Assembly (NCBI GenBank): GCA_965213595.1
Contig: CBDBZO010000004.1
Location: 558,001 to 622,000 of the forward strand
From: JBCCFC01 sp965213595
GTDB lineage: Bacteria; Chloroflexota; Anaerolineae; Caldilineales; Caldilineaceae
Reading direction: 5' to 3'
DNA: 64,000 nt
The notes beneath the pieces were generated by a model. The model did not search any database. It was not told the origin of the DNA and was given only the letters and a program-made list of their open reading frames with translations. Shown in pieces: positions 48,645 through 57,079 of this stretch (within the stretch, counting starts at the first letter, position 1; every line of letters begins with the position of its first letter). A program made the position numbers and the translations under genes.

Positions 48645-48678
48645 AGTTGGCGCAGCCGCTCCCCCAGCATAAACAAAC

Positions 48679-48716
48679 AAAAAAGGCCCGTCTCATTGCT
48701 GAGGCGGGCCTTTTTT
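48679..48716 (+). terminator. Rho-independent terminator of the sugar ABC operon
   Basis: AAAAGGCCCGTCTCA and TGAGGCGGGCCTTTTTT form a GC-rich stem with a short loop, closing in an A-run and a T-run. It can work in both directions. It ends 35 bases after the binding-protein stop. Confidence 0.92.
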
Positions 48717-48759
48717 GTGGGCCGGGCAATTTTCTTCACTTCTGGCTGCATCGAAACGA

Positions 48760-48798
48760 CTAGGTTCCGTTGACATTTTGCTAAACGAGCTTGGCGGG
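48760..48798. repeat. 39-bp dispersed repeat, copy 1
   Basis: The 39-mer starting CTAGGTTCCGTTGACATTTT is identical to 58175-58213. In both places it is followed within about 60 bases by GGGGAAGGGAGCCTCGTCCT and a C/G-rich REP-like hairpin, so the shared unit is a composite of about 130 bp. Confidence 0.85.
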
Positions 48799-48889
48799 GA
48801 GGACGAGCCTCCCCCATCCCCAATCCTTCCCCCTTCGATAAGCTCAGGACTGTGGGGGAAGGGAGCCTCGTCCTCTCCTCTCCCAGCAG

Positions 48890-48955
48890 GGGGTCGAGAA
48901 GTGGATGCGCGACGCGAAGATCAACAACATCTACGAGGGGACGGGGCGGATCAAC
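48890..48955 (+). pseudogene. C-terminal scrap of an acyl-CoA dehydrogenase gene
   Basis: The frame from 48893 reads VEKWMRDAKINNIYEGTGR, the very conserved near-terminal helix of acyl-CoA dehydrogenases (normally RDAKI-x-x-IYEGT-x-x-IQ). Both sides lack any continuation: a REP-like repeat precedes it and the frame becomes unrelated afterwards. It is a decayed remnant, cut at the repeat boundary. Confidence 0.75.
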
Positions 48956-49121
48956 TTTCTCCTCATTCTTCCGGCTTGGCGATTGCGATCGTCGGGCCTT
49001 TTTGTTATGGTGAGAGAAAGACAAACAGTAATTGAACCGCAGATGGACGCAGATTCACGCAGATGACTTTTTGCAATTTGTGTGCATCCGCGTGTATCTG
49101 CGGTTAAACAAAGCGATAAAC
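48956..49121. other. Gap with a GCAGAT-type repeat
   Basis: It contains the repeat at 49034-49107, whose arms GAACCGCAGATGGACGCAGA and its counterpart ending ATCTGCGGTT form a hairpin. No gene can be supported here. Confidence 0.5.
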
Positions 49122-49499
49122 ATGAGCGAATCTACAGTCGATGCGCTTCATCATTTAACAGAGACAGATTAAAATTGCGTGTGGCGCTTTATGACGCTCG
49201 TGCGCGAGACGCTGGGCGATAACCTGCACGCCGTGTGGCTCTTTGGCTCAGCAGCACGGGGCGACATGTGGGGCGAGCAGATGTCGCTGCGTTCGGACAT
49301 CAACCTGCTGCTGATTGTGAAACAGCCCGTCGCAGCGGACGTGCAGGAGGCGCTCATCAACGAGACGTATCCGCTCTACCTGGAGTGTGGTTGACGGACT
49401 GCGCCGCAGTTCAAGACGCAGGCCGAGATCATCACCTCAGCGTCTGAACAGCGAGCAAACTTTTTAGAATACATACGAAGGGAAGGGGAGAAATTATGA
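49122..49499 (+). pseudogene. Minimal nucleotidyltransferase-like gene with two in-frame stops
   Basis: One continuous frame runs from ATG at 49122 to TGA at 49497-49499. It is broken by TAA at 49170-49172 and TGA at 49392-49394. The middle part AVWLFGSAARGDMWGEQ and SDINLLLIV has the GS-x-A-x-G and D-x-D/N pattern of the nucleotidyltransferase fold. Reading continues in the same frame after each stop (PQFKTQAEIITSASEQRANF), so the gene decayed by point mutations. An alternative GTG start at 49179 would give a 71-residue fragment. Its final TGA overlaps the next start as ATGA. Confidence 0.8.
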
Positions 49500-50503
49500 G
49501 CGACGCACAACAACCCTCATCAAAGAGCGAGAGCTGGCTCGCCCGCGACTACAGCCCCGGCGCGACGCCCGTGCCCTACCCCGATCCGGACGTGCTGGTG
49601 CTGGACGAGCGCTTTACGGCGAAGATTGGCAACACGCCGATTCAGCGGCTGTGGACGGGCGCGCTGTGGGCGGAGGGGCCAGCGTGGTGCGGCGGCGGTC
49701 GCTATCTGCTGTGGAGCGATATTCCCAACAATCGGCAGATGCGCCACTTCTGGCTGGACGAGAGCGGCCACGTAAGCGTTTTCCGCCAGCCCTCCGGCAA
49801 CAGCAACGGCAACACCTTTGACTGGCAGGGGCGACAGATTTCGTGCCAGCACAAGCACCGACGCGTGGTGCGTTACGAGCACGACGGCAGCGTGACCGTG
49901 CTGGCGGACAACTTTAACGGCACGCCGCTCAATTCGCCCAACGACGTGGTCGTGCATCCGGACGGCGGCGTCTGGTTCACCGACCCGCCCTACGGCAGCT
50001 TGGGCAATTACGAGGGATTGCAAGGAGAGATTCTGCTCAAGGAGGCCGTCTACCGCATCGATCCCCACGACGGCGGCGTCGCCATGGTGACGGACGAGGC
50101 GGACAAGCCCAACGGACTCTGCTTCTCGCCGAACTACAGCAAGCTCTACCTCGTCGATTCGGGAGCGCCGCGCAACATCAGCGCGTGGGAGGTGGTCGAC
50201 GGGCGCAAGCTGGGCAAGGGCAAGGAATTTACAGATTATGTCGTCGATGGCGTCAACGTGGGGCCGGATGGCGTGCGCGCCGATGTCGACGGCAACGTTT
50301 GGGCCTCCGGCAGCTCCGCCGAGCCGGGCTACAGCGGCGTCCACATCTTTGCGCCAAGCGGCAACCGTATCGGCCAGATTCGGCTACCCGAAGCGTGCGC
50401 CAACCTCTGCTTTGGTGGTCGCCACCGCAATCGGCTCTTTATGACGGCAAGCCAGTCGCTCTACTCTGTCTATGTGAATACGCAGGGAGCGCACGTTGCT
50501 TAA
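49496..50503 (+). CDS. SMP-30/gluconolactonase family hydrolase
   Basis: A 335-residue six-bladed beta-propeller of the SMP-30/gluconolaconase/LRE type. WAEGPAWCGGGRYLLWSDIP near residue 60 includes the metal-binding Glu, LNSPNDVVVHPDGGVWFTDP the Asn, and KPNGLCFSPNYSKLYLVDSG the Asn/Asp pair. Such enzymes open sugar lactones. The start codon overlaps the stop of the nucleotidyltransferase remnant and has AGGGGAG upstream. It may act with the enolase-superfamily enzyme in sugar-acid breakdown, but they are not linked in an operon. Confidence 0.9.
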   Translation: MSDAQQPSSKSESWLARDYSPGATPVPYPDPDVLVLDERFTAKIGNTPIQRLWTGALWAEGPAWCGGGRYLLWSDIPNNRQMRHFWLDESGHVSVFRQPSGNSNGNTFDWQGRQISCQHKHRRVVRYEHDGSVTVLADNFNGTPLNSPNDVVVHPDGGVWFTDPPYGSLGNYEGLQGEILLKEAVYRIDPHDGGVAMVTDEADKPNGLCFSPNYSKLYLVDSGAPRNISAWEVVDGRKLGKGKEFTDYVVDGVNVGPDGVRADVDGNVWASGSSAEPGYSGVHIFAPSGNRIGQIRLPEACANLCFGGRHRNRLFMTASQSLYSVYVNTQGAHVA

Positions 50504-50543
50504 ATGAGCAAAGAGTGGTGATTCTACAACTGCGGAGAAACCG

Positions 50544-50585
50544 GCTCCCCTCTCCCAGGATGGGAGAGGGGCTGGGGGTGAGGGC
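50544..50585. repeat. C/G-rich REP-like hairpin
   Basis: The hairpin TCCCCTCTCCCAGGATGGGA with GAGGGGCTGGGGGTGAGG after it is nearly the same as the one at 58278-58313. It sits between convergent genes and could terminate both. Confidence 0.7.
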
Positions 50586-50605
50586 TGAACAATCACCCCC
50601 AATCT

Positions 50606-51409
50606 TTAATCTTCAACATTCACCTGCTGCAGCGGCCACACGACCACGTCCAGCCGACGGGCAAAGTGGAGCAGGGGCGGCTCGTCCGGCACGCTGAGGC
50701 CCGCGGCGGCGATGCAGCTTTCGCGCTGCACGCTCCATTCGGCAGGCTGAAGCGGCCAAAGCTCGTGGTGGACATCGCCGCGCAGCAGGTCGCCGCGATT
50801 GCGCTGGAAGTCCGAGACCGTGTAGAGGCAGTAGCGCTCGGTAAGCCACTGTTCGATGGAGCCGGGCGACGTGTCGAGCGCGTCGCCGATGGGGCGGTAG
50901 CGGGCGATCAAGTCGGCGGGCGGGGCGGAGCGGTGGGTGCGGTGCGACGTGTAGGCAATGGTCTCGCCGCCCTCTTTGTCACGGCTGGCCAACACGTTCA
51001 TGCGGGCGTTGAAGTAGGGCAGGCGAAAGACGTTGCGCGCCAGCGACACGGCGACTGGGTTGCCTGCATCCAGGCTAAAGAAGAAGACGCCGGGCTTCGG
51101 GTCGCCCGTGCGCGCGCGGACGTAGGTGCGCACGTTGAGTTCGGGGAAGGCCGAAAGCCAGGGTACGCTGGGCAGCCCCCGCGGGCGCACGCTCGTCATG
51201 CGGAAGGGGACGAGCCCGACCCACGCCTCGCCGTCAAAGGTGTCGACTTCGAGCGAGGGCGGCACAAGCGCGCGCATTGCGTCCGCGGGAATCGGCCAGT
51301 GGGCAAAGAGCAGGTCGTGCCAGCGCTGCGCCATGATCCAGGGGCCGCTCGGCAGCGGCCACGGGCGGTGCCCCGTTTGTTGAACAATCGTTTGGCTGAT
51401 GGAATTCAT
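50606..51409 (-). CDS. DUF2071 (YqjF-like) protein
   Basis: A 267-residue cytoplasmic protein. The family signature is visible in MAQRWHDLLFAHWPIPADAM and ALVPPSLEVDTFDGEAWVGL. DUF2071 proteins share a beta-barrel fold with acetoacetate decarboxylases, but the catalytic Lys is absent or unknown, and no activity has been firmly assigned. There is no signal peptide. The neighbouring genes are on the other strand. Confidence 0.87.
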   Translation of the reverse strand: MNSISQTIVQQTGHRPWPLPSGPWIMAQRWHDLLFAHWPIPADAMRALVPPSLEVDTFDGEAWVGLVPFRMTSVRPRGLPSVPWLSAFPELNVRTYVRARTGDPKPGVFFFSLDAGNPVAVSLARNVFRLPYFNARMNVLASRDKEGGETIAYTSHRTHRSAPPADLIARYRPIGDALDTSPGSIEQWLTERYCLYTVSDFQRNRGDLLRGDVHHELWPLQPAEWSVQRESCIAAAGLSVPDEPPLLHFARRLDVVVWPLQQVNVED

Positions 51410-51465
51410 GGTAGAATTGTATCATACAGAATCGTTTAACGAGGGCCGGAGCGCTTCCGTCCGTC

Positions 51466-51497
51466 ACGAAAAGATTTCTCGCACCCTCTCGAAATGA
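51466..51497. repeat. GATTTCTC-type repeat
   Basis: The sequence AAAAGATTTCTCGCACCCTC followed by TCGAAATGACGG matches the repeats at 38905-38936 and 62735-62766. Confidence 0.55.
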
Positions 51498-51631
51498 CGG
51501 TTCAGCGCTCTCTTTCCCAAACTAAAATGCATCCTTTGACAAGCCCAGGACGGGTTCAGCCACCACTACCGTCGATCGCTGAACACACCATGTGACACGC
51601 AATAAGCAGTACGCAATAAGGAATACTTCCC

Positions 51632-52557
51632 ATGCGCATCGTTTCCCTCATCCCCAGCAGCACCGAAATTGTCGACGCGCTGGGGGCCGTCAATCAGCTC
51701 GTCGGGCGCTCGCACGAGTGTGATTTTCCGCCGCAGGTGCAGGCGTTGCCCATCTGCACGGAGCCCAAATTCCCGCTCAACGGCGACAGCGCCGAAATCG
51801 ACCGGCAGGTGCAGAACGTGCTGCGGAACGCGCTCTCCGTCTACCAAGTCCACGGCGACGTGCTCGAAGCGGTGCAGCCGGACGTCATCATCACGCAGTC
51901 GCAGTGCGAAGTGTGCGCGGTGAGCCTGGCCGATGTGGAGGCGGCGGCGGGCGAGTTGATTTCGTCGCAGCCGCAGATTGTGGCGCTGGCGCCCAACAGC
52001 CTGGCGGACGTGTGGGCGGATATCGAGCGCGTGGCTGCCGCGCTGGGCGATGGCTGGCGCGGCACGGCGCTCGTTGAGCGGCTGCGCGGGCGGATGGAGC
52101 AGATCGCGCAGGAGGCCAGCCAGCTCGACGACAAGCCGAGCGTGGCCTGCATCGAGTGGATCGAGCCGCTGATGGCGGCGGGCAACTGGATGCCGACGCT
52201 GGTGGAAATGGCGGGTGGGAAAAATTTGTTTGGCAAGGCGGGGCAGCACTCGCCGTGGCTGGAGTGGGAAGCGCTCGCCGCAGCCAATCCGGAGGGATCG
52301 TTGTGCTGCCCTGTGGCTACGATTTGGAGACGACCGAGCGGGAAATGGCGTCGCTGACCCAGCGCGATGGCTGGAACAACTTGCGGGCTGTGCGGGCGGG
52401 CAAGGTCTTCATCACCGACGGCAACCAGTATTTCAACCGACCGGGCCCGCGGCTGGCCGAATCGCTGGAAATTTTGGCCGAAATCCTGCACCCCACCCAC
52501 TTTGATTTTGCCCACGAGGGGTCGGGCTGGCGGGCGTTTACGGTGTCAGATCGCTGA
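51632..52557 (+). pseudogene. BtuF-like metal/cobalamin-binding protein, frameshifted
   Basis: The first frame (51632-52296) reads MRIVSLIPSSTEIVDALGAV, HECDFPPQVQALPICTEP and MPTLVEMAGGKNLFGKAGQH, typical of the TroA/BtuF-like fold. It then passes into unrelated sequence and stops at 52357. From 52297 the next frame continues the family exactly (IVVLPCGYDLETTEREM, VFITDGNQYFNRPGPRLAES) to TGA at 52555-52557. One base is missing near 52292-52297 in a GGAGGG run. The whole would be about 309 residues. There is no signal peptide, so it belongs to the cytoplasmic cobalamin-binding-like branch. It overlaps the convergent gene by 20 bases. Confidence 0.85.
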
Positions 52558-53344
52558 TGAAGATGTTGGTGTGGCTGTCGCTGATCACAAGGTCGTAGAC
52601 GGCGAGGGGCAGGTGGGGCAGCATAAAGTTTCCCGCCGCATCCACCTCCGTTTGGGCAACGAGCTGTTCACCCTCGAAGAGCTGGGCAAGCGCTGCCGAA
52701 GCGCCGTCGTCCGGGGATTGATTGTCGTTCGCGTGGGGGGCGGCCAGCACGAGGCCCACAATGGTGTGGCGGGTCGCTGTGGATTCTGCCGAATTTGTCC
52801 CCGCGTCCGGCTGAATTTCGAGAATAATTTGCGTGCCGTCCGCCTCGTAAAGGCGCTGGGGCATTTCCTCGCCGCGCATGCCCGTCGCCAGCGCACCTGA
52901 GCTAGCGGGCATCAAGGTGGCCGCCAGGGAGCGGCTTGACGAGGTGGATTGCGCGCTGCCGTGCGCGTGGGGGGCGATCTGGGCGAGGTCGTGTCGCAGG
53001 CGGTTGGCTTCGTAAGCCAAATGTGGGTACTGGCGCATCCGCGCTTCGAGCGCTTGCTTTTCCTCCGGCGACAGCAAATCTAGCGCGTACTCGCCCAGCA
53101 TTTGGGGCGTGGGCGCGTGAAGGTGGCGCAACGTGTGCTCGAGCCCGATTTGCTCGCGGGCGAGGTCGCGCAGGCGCTGGTGCAGTGCTGCGTTCTGGTT
53201 GAGCAGCGCGGTGAGCGCGGCGTGCCGCTCTGCATCGAGCGCGCCGTCCAGAAAGGCAAGCAGGTGGGCATCCTTCACCTGCTCCGCCGATCCGTAAAAT
53301 TCGGAACCCGTGCCGGCCTGCCGGCTGTGATTTGAGCTATCCAT
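52538..53344 (-). CDS. Anti-sigma-factor-like protein without zinc motif
   Basis: A 268-residue protein downstream of an ECF-type sigma factor on the same strand. The N-terminal 110 residues (HLLAFLDGALDAERHAALTA and YALDLLSPEEKQALEARMRQ) resemble the helices of zinc-finger anti-sigma domains, but the His-x3-Cys-x2-Cys motif is missing. The C-terminal half contains a beta-rich domain that ends in AQTEVDAAGNFMLPHLPLAV, a carboxypeptidase-regulatory-like pattern. No membrane helix is seen. The start at 53344 is chosen for an AAGG box; ATGs at 53359 and 53401 are alternatives. Confidence 0.6.
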   Translation of the reverse strand: MDSSNHSRQAGTGSEFYGSAEQVKDAHLLAFLDGALDAERHAALTALLNQNAALHQRLRDLAREQIGLEHTLRHLHAPTPQMLGEYALDLLSPEEKQALEARMRQYPHLAYEANRLRHDLAQIAPHAHGSAQSTSSSRSLAATLMPASSGALATGMRGEEMPQRLYEADGTQIILEIQPDAGTNSAESTATRHTIVGLVLAAPHANDNQSPDDGASAALAQLFEGEQLVAQTEVDAAGNFMLPHLPLAVYDLVISDSHTNIFISDLTP

Positions 53345-53528
53345 CGCGTTTACCTTCATTGTCGTTGAGAAGAGCTGTCGTTGAGAAACGGGTATGGGCA
53401 AAAGCGCCCCGCTTGCTAATCACCTAATGAACGGGGCATGGATTGTTTTTTGGGCGTGCGGCGAGAGACGATTGAGAAATTGTGGCGTTGGGCGTGGTCG
53501 CCTCCCAACCCACGAATTCGAGCGCAAA

Positions 53529-54266
53529 TCAACCGTCCTCGGCCTCTGTGCCCTCATAGAATTGACGCAGCAGGATATCGCGCCGCAGCCGGGCCAACAC
53601 GTTTTGCAGCGTTCTGTAGATTTCGTCCACGCTTTGAAATTCGTCCGGGTAGGCGGCCAGAATCTCCTGGGGCTTCATGCCCTCATCATAGCGACAGTAC
53701 GTCGCAATCCGCTCCTTGTCGCTGCGCAGCCGCGCCTCGATCTCCTGCCACAGCTCCGCGCGCTCCATCTCCGTGAGCTGCTGCGCTGCCACATCCACAT
53801 CCGCCATTTGCGTCTCCTGCCAATCCACCTGGTTGGGGCGCACGGCGCGCACGTGATCGGTGATCACGCTGTTGACGCACAGCTTGAGATAACTGAGCAG
53901 CGAGCTCAGGTGCGGGAAATCGGCAAACTCACGCTGGCGCAGCGCCGACCACATCTTCTCAAACGCCCGATTGGCAAAATAGTCGACGCTCTCCCCGCTG
54001 GCCGCAAAGGCGGCGTGCTCCTGCACCCAGCTGCGCACGAGCGGCGTGCGGTCGGTGTACTGGGCGTAGAGCAGGCTCCAGGCGCGTTCGTTCTCCTCGG
54101 CAAAGGCGCGCCGAAAGAGCTCGTAGCAAAAGGTGGAATCGTGGGATTTGCCCTGTAGAAAGCGCTGGCTTTGCTGCTGGCAGCGCTGTGCGACAAAGAC
54201 AAGCGGCAGCCTGTGGAGAGCCGAAGGAGCCGTGCTTTGGGTTGAGCTGGCGGATCGTTGCGTCAT
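53529..54266 (-). CDS. Sigma-70 family (ECF-like) RNA polymerase sigma factor
   Basis: About 245 residues. Region 2 is visible in SVDYFANRAFEKMWSALRQR and LSSLLSYLKLCVNSVITDHV. Region 4 would be IATYCRYDEGMKPQEILAAY with its following helix (QSVDEIYRTLQNVLARLRRD). The lack of cysteines or extra domains and the neighbouring helical protein suggest an ECF-type pair. The start is uncertain: ATG at 54266 (MTQRSASS) or a longer frame from 54308. Regulated genes are not visible. Confidence 0.8.
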   Translation of the reverse strand: MTQRSASSTQSTAPSALHRLPLVFVAQRCQQQSQRFLQGKSHDSTFCYELFRRAFAEENERAWSLLYAQYTDRTPLVRSWVQEHAAFAASGESVDYFANRAFEKMWSALRQREFADFPHLSSLLSYLKLCVNSVITDHVRAVRPNQVDWQETQMADVDVAAQQLTEMERAELWQEIEARLRSDKERIATYCRYDEGMKPQEILAAYPDEFQSVDEIYRTLQNVLARLRRDILLRQFYEGTEAEDG

Positions 54267-54365
54267 GCTGGCAGCGTAAAGAAAACGTTGCGGATTGTCA
54301 AGCAGCATTTGGCGGACGTTCCGTGGTGTATTTTTATGGTTCCGCTGCGGCTTTCGCCCGCGCGT

Positions 54366-55226
54366 CTACTCGCCTTTCCCCAGCCGCCGCAGCGCGATCT
54401 GCTGGCTGATGCTCTCCACGGCCAGCACGAGCGAGCGCATCAGCTCCGATCCCTCGCTGTAATCCGCCGGGGCCAAATTCTGCACGCGCCGCCCGGCGTG
54501 CATCGCTTCATACCCCGCCCACTCCTCCGTCTCCTCGGCGTTGACAATGCCGATGGCAATGCCCCGATCCGAATTGAGCAGCGAGAAGACGGGCATGTCG
54601 CTGGCCCCGTCGCCCACGTAGATCATCTGGTCCAGGGGCACGTGCATCTCCGCCTCCGGCACATCGCGATAAACGTCTTCGGGCTCGTTGCCCCCGCCCA
54701 CATCGATGCCTTTGGCCAGCGCCAAAATGTAGCGCGTCTTCTCCGCGTGGGTAACGATCTGCTTGGGAAACGCAATGTTGCCCTCCTTATCGTAGGCAAA
54801 CTCGCAGCCCCAGGTTTGGGTAAACTCGCTCGCAATCGACATGGCGCGCGGAATTTCTACAAAGCCCGCCGTCAGCAGATAAAATTCCACCTCGATCCCG
54901 TCGAGCACCGCGTGCGCCGCCTCGCGCAACGCATCAAACATCTGGGGAACGCCGTCGTAGAGCGGCAGGTTGCGCCCCACTTCGCTCAGAAATTCCTTGT
55001 TAATGTGCAAATCGTCGCGGCGACGCGTCTCGATGAGGCAGTGAAAGCGGGCGAGAATATCCTCCCAGCCGGCGTCGGTCAGCGGCTTGACGCGCTCTCG
55101 GCGAAACGTTTGCGGATCGAGCTCGCCGTGATCCAACAGGGCGTCGAAGCTGTCGGGCGCGAGCGTTTCATCAAAATCAAAGACGATGGCTATTCGTTGA
55201 ATCAGGGGTTGCGTGGCGCTGCTCAT
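54366..55226 (-). CDS. HAD-superfamily phosphatase
   Basis: A 286-residue haloacid-dehalogenase-like hydrolase. Motif I is FDFDETLAPDS with two catalytic Asp, and motif IV IYVGDGASDMPVFSLL. LLTAGF gives the motif II Thr region, and motif III Lys lies between. The cap is helical, with GVPQMFDALREAAHAVL before motif II. The start at 55226 has an AGGAGAGC box. Substrate is unknown; a phosphoserine or sugar phosphate is typical. Genes on both sides are on different transcription units. Confidence 0.87.
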   Translation of the reverse strand: MSSATQPLIQRIAIVFDFDETLAPDSFDALLDHGELDPQTFRRERVKPLTDAGWEDILARFHCLIETRRRDDLHINKEFLSEVGRNLPLYDGVPQMFDALREAAHAVLDGIEVEFYLLTAGFVEIPRAMSIASEFTQTWGCEFAYDKEGNIAFPKQIVTHAEKTRYILALAKGIDVGGGNEPEDVYRDVPEAEMHVPLDQMIYVGDGASDMPVFSLLNSDRGIAIGIVNAEETEEWAGYEAMHAGRRVQNLAPADYSEGSELMRSLVLAVESISQQIALRRLGKGE

Positions 55227-55433
55227 GGGGCTCTCCTGGTTGAAGCTGATTGAAATGTCATACAAATCTGCGGAAAACTGTACCTTACTGTAGGCACTTC
55301 CCTATTTATCACGTGAAACATTTTCTCTACAATGTAGCACGCGTCTAAATTCGGGCTGGTTATTGACAAGTTTCTCAAAACGTCTCCATTTGTGCAAAGA
55401 GCGTAACTCTTTGAAGAGCAGCCAGCGCCGCTG

Positions 55434-56849
55434 ATGTACAGCCAACCCATGATTTCATCAAGCAATGGAAGCCTTGACTTCTCCACGCTCGTCACAAACC
55501 GACTGCCGGTTAGCTACCCATCCGCTGCCCATCGCGGCGTGGAGCAGACGGCCCCGCGCGCCAGCCGCGCGGGGCACGTGGCGGACGCGCTGGTGCAGCG
55601 GCTCGCCGACGTGCTGCGCGCCCAGGTGCTCCTCGTCGATAAGCACGGGGCCGACAAGCACGGGGTTAGTGAGTACGGGGTTAGTGAGTACGGGGTTGGT
55701 GAGTACGAGCAGGTTGTCGCCAGCAGCCAGCCTCGCTTGATTGGCCTACCGCTCAGCGCGCTCGACGCAAATTTTCTGCGTGGCAGCCTGCGCTTGGCGC
55801 TGCCGCCGAGTGGTCAAGCGCTGCTGGGGCAAGCGGAAGTGTGGGTCGGCGGTTTCTGCGGCGAGGTGGTCTCCCATCACCTGGCGCAGCACGTGGTGCA
55901 TCTGGTGCTCGATCAGCTTGTGCTGCCGGACAGATTGCCCAACCGCCACGATCTCAAAAACAAGTTTATCCACGATCTGCTCACCGGCCTGCTGGCGGAC
56001 CCGGACGAAATCGCGCTGCACGCCAAGAGCCTGGGGCTGGATTTGCGGCTGCCGCGTGCCGTGCTGCTGGTGGATGCCGCCAGCTACATCCTCAGCCCCT
56101 CCGCGCAGAACGCCTCCGCGGACTGGTACAGCACCGACCCCAACCTGCTGAGCCGACGCGTGCAGTTTGTGATCCACCGAATTGTCGATTTTTTCCGACT
56201 GCCCCACGATACCATTTGCGCTCACATCGGCGAAGGGCAGGTGGCGATCCTCAAAGCCAGCGACAACCCCAGCCTAGCACCGTGGACGAACGACACCGAT
56301 CTCTCATTTTCCGCCTCGGCGCGCTGCGAATCCGAAGCGGGGGCGGCCTGGGCCAATTTGGTGGCGCTTAAGCGGGCCGCCACTGGTTTGCTCAAGCAGT
56401 TTGCTCAAGACAGCGAAGCCGTGCAGATTGGCATCGGTCGCCACTACCCCGGCGCGGGTGGGCTGATGCGTTCCTACCAGGATGCGCGCGTGGCCCTTTC
56501 GCTGGGCAGCCGCTTCCACCGCAGCCGCGGCGTGCACTGCCTAAACGATCTGGGCGTAGCCGCCTTTGTCGGCCTGGCGGACGAGCGCACCAAGATCGAT
56601 CTCGCCGGTCACCTGCTCAGCCCACTTGATCACGAATGCGAGCTGCTGGACACGCTGTCCGCCTTCTTTGTCCACGACTGCGCCGCTTCGTCCACCGCCA
56701 AGTCGCTCTCGGTGCACCGCAATACGCTGAGCTACCGGCTGGACAAAATCACCTCGCTCACCGGCCTCGATCCGCGCCGCTTCGACGACGCCGTCCAAAT
56801 TCGCCTCGCCCTCCTCCTGCGCGAACTCCATGCGGATTCGCATCCCTAA
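55434..56849 (+). CDS. PucR/CdaR-type transcriptional regulator
   Basis: A 471-residue regulator. The N-terminal half has weak GAF-like character. The C-terminal PucR-type helix-turn-helix is clear: STAKSLSVHRNTLSYRLDKI and TSLTGLDPRRFDDAVQIRLA. CdaR-like members respond to sugar diacids. A minisatellite at 55641-55700 puts five-residue repeats (KHGVS, EYGVS, EYGVG) into the N-terminal part. An alternative start is ATG at 55449. It could control the neighbouring glycan genes or distant sugar-acid genes; neither is proven. Confidence 0.87.
   Translation: MYSQPMISSSNGSLDFSTLVTNRLPVSYPSAAHRGVEQTAPRASRAGHVADALVQRLADVLRAQVLLVDKHGADKHGVSEYGVSEYGVGEYEQVVASSQPRLIGLPLSALDANFLRGSLRLALPPSGQALLGQAEVWVGGFCGEVVSHHLAQHVVHLVLDQLVLPDRLPNRHDLKNKFIHDLLTGLLADPDEIALHAKSLGLDLRLPRAVLLVDAASYILSPSAQNASADWYSTDPNLLSRRVQFVIHRIVDFFRLPHDTICAHIGEGQVAILKASDNPSLAPWTNDTDLSFSASARCESEAGAAWANLVALKRAATGLLKQFAQDSEAVQIGIGRHYPGAGGLMRSYQDARVALSLGSRFHRSRGVHCLNDLGVAAFVGLADERTKIDLAGHLLSPLDHECELLDTLSAFFVHDCAASSTAKSLSVHRNTLSYRLDKITSLTGLDPRRFDDAVQIRLALLLRELHADSHP
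55641..55700. repeat. 15-bp minisatellite inside the PucR-type gene
   Basis: Four units of 15 bp stand head to tail: AAGCACGGGGCCGAC, AAGCACGGGGTTAGT, GAGTACGGGGTTAGT and GAGTACGGGGTTGGT. A degenerate fifth starts at 55701. Unit length is a multiple of three, so copy-number changes keep the frame. Confidence 0.9.
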
Positions 56850-56877
56850 AACTGCGAATATCGCAAAATAGAAGATT

Positions 56878-56957
56878 GATCCACGAAGAGCACGAAGGTT
56901 CACGAAGAAAGAGGACAGACAATCTTCCTTCGTGGTTCTTCGTGCTCTTCGTGGATC
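56878..56957 (+). terminator. CACGAAG-type repeat hairpin with T-run
   Basis: GATCCACGAAGAGCACGAAG (56878 onward) pairs with a complementary arm ending CTTCGTGGATC at 56957, and a run of T follows. Internal units CACGAAG recur every 10-11 bases. It would terminate the regulator transcript. The gap to the next gene holds no other feature. Confidence 0.65.
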
Positions 56958-57079
56958 GTTTTTTCAATTGTACGACCAACTCCCAAATTCACGGGTTGAC
57001 CAACAACTCGTCACCAGAACAAACGTTCGTTGTGCGCCTGCCTAATGCTTTCGAGCCGTGTCTTGCTTAGAATGGTTCT

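Noticed and set aside
55641..55700. CRISPR-like direct repeats
   Set aside because: Units are 15 bp without spacers and lie in a coding frame; this is a minisatellite.
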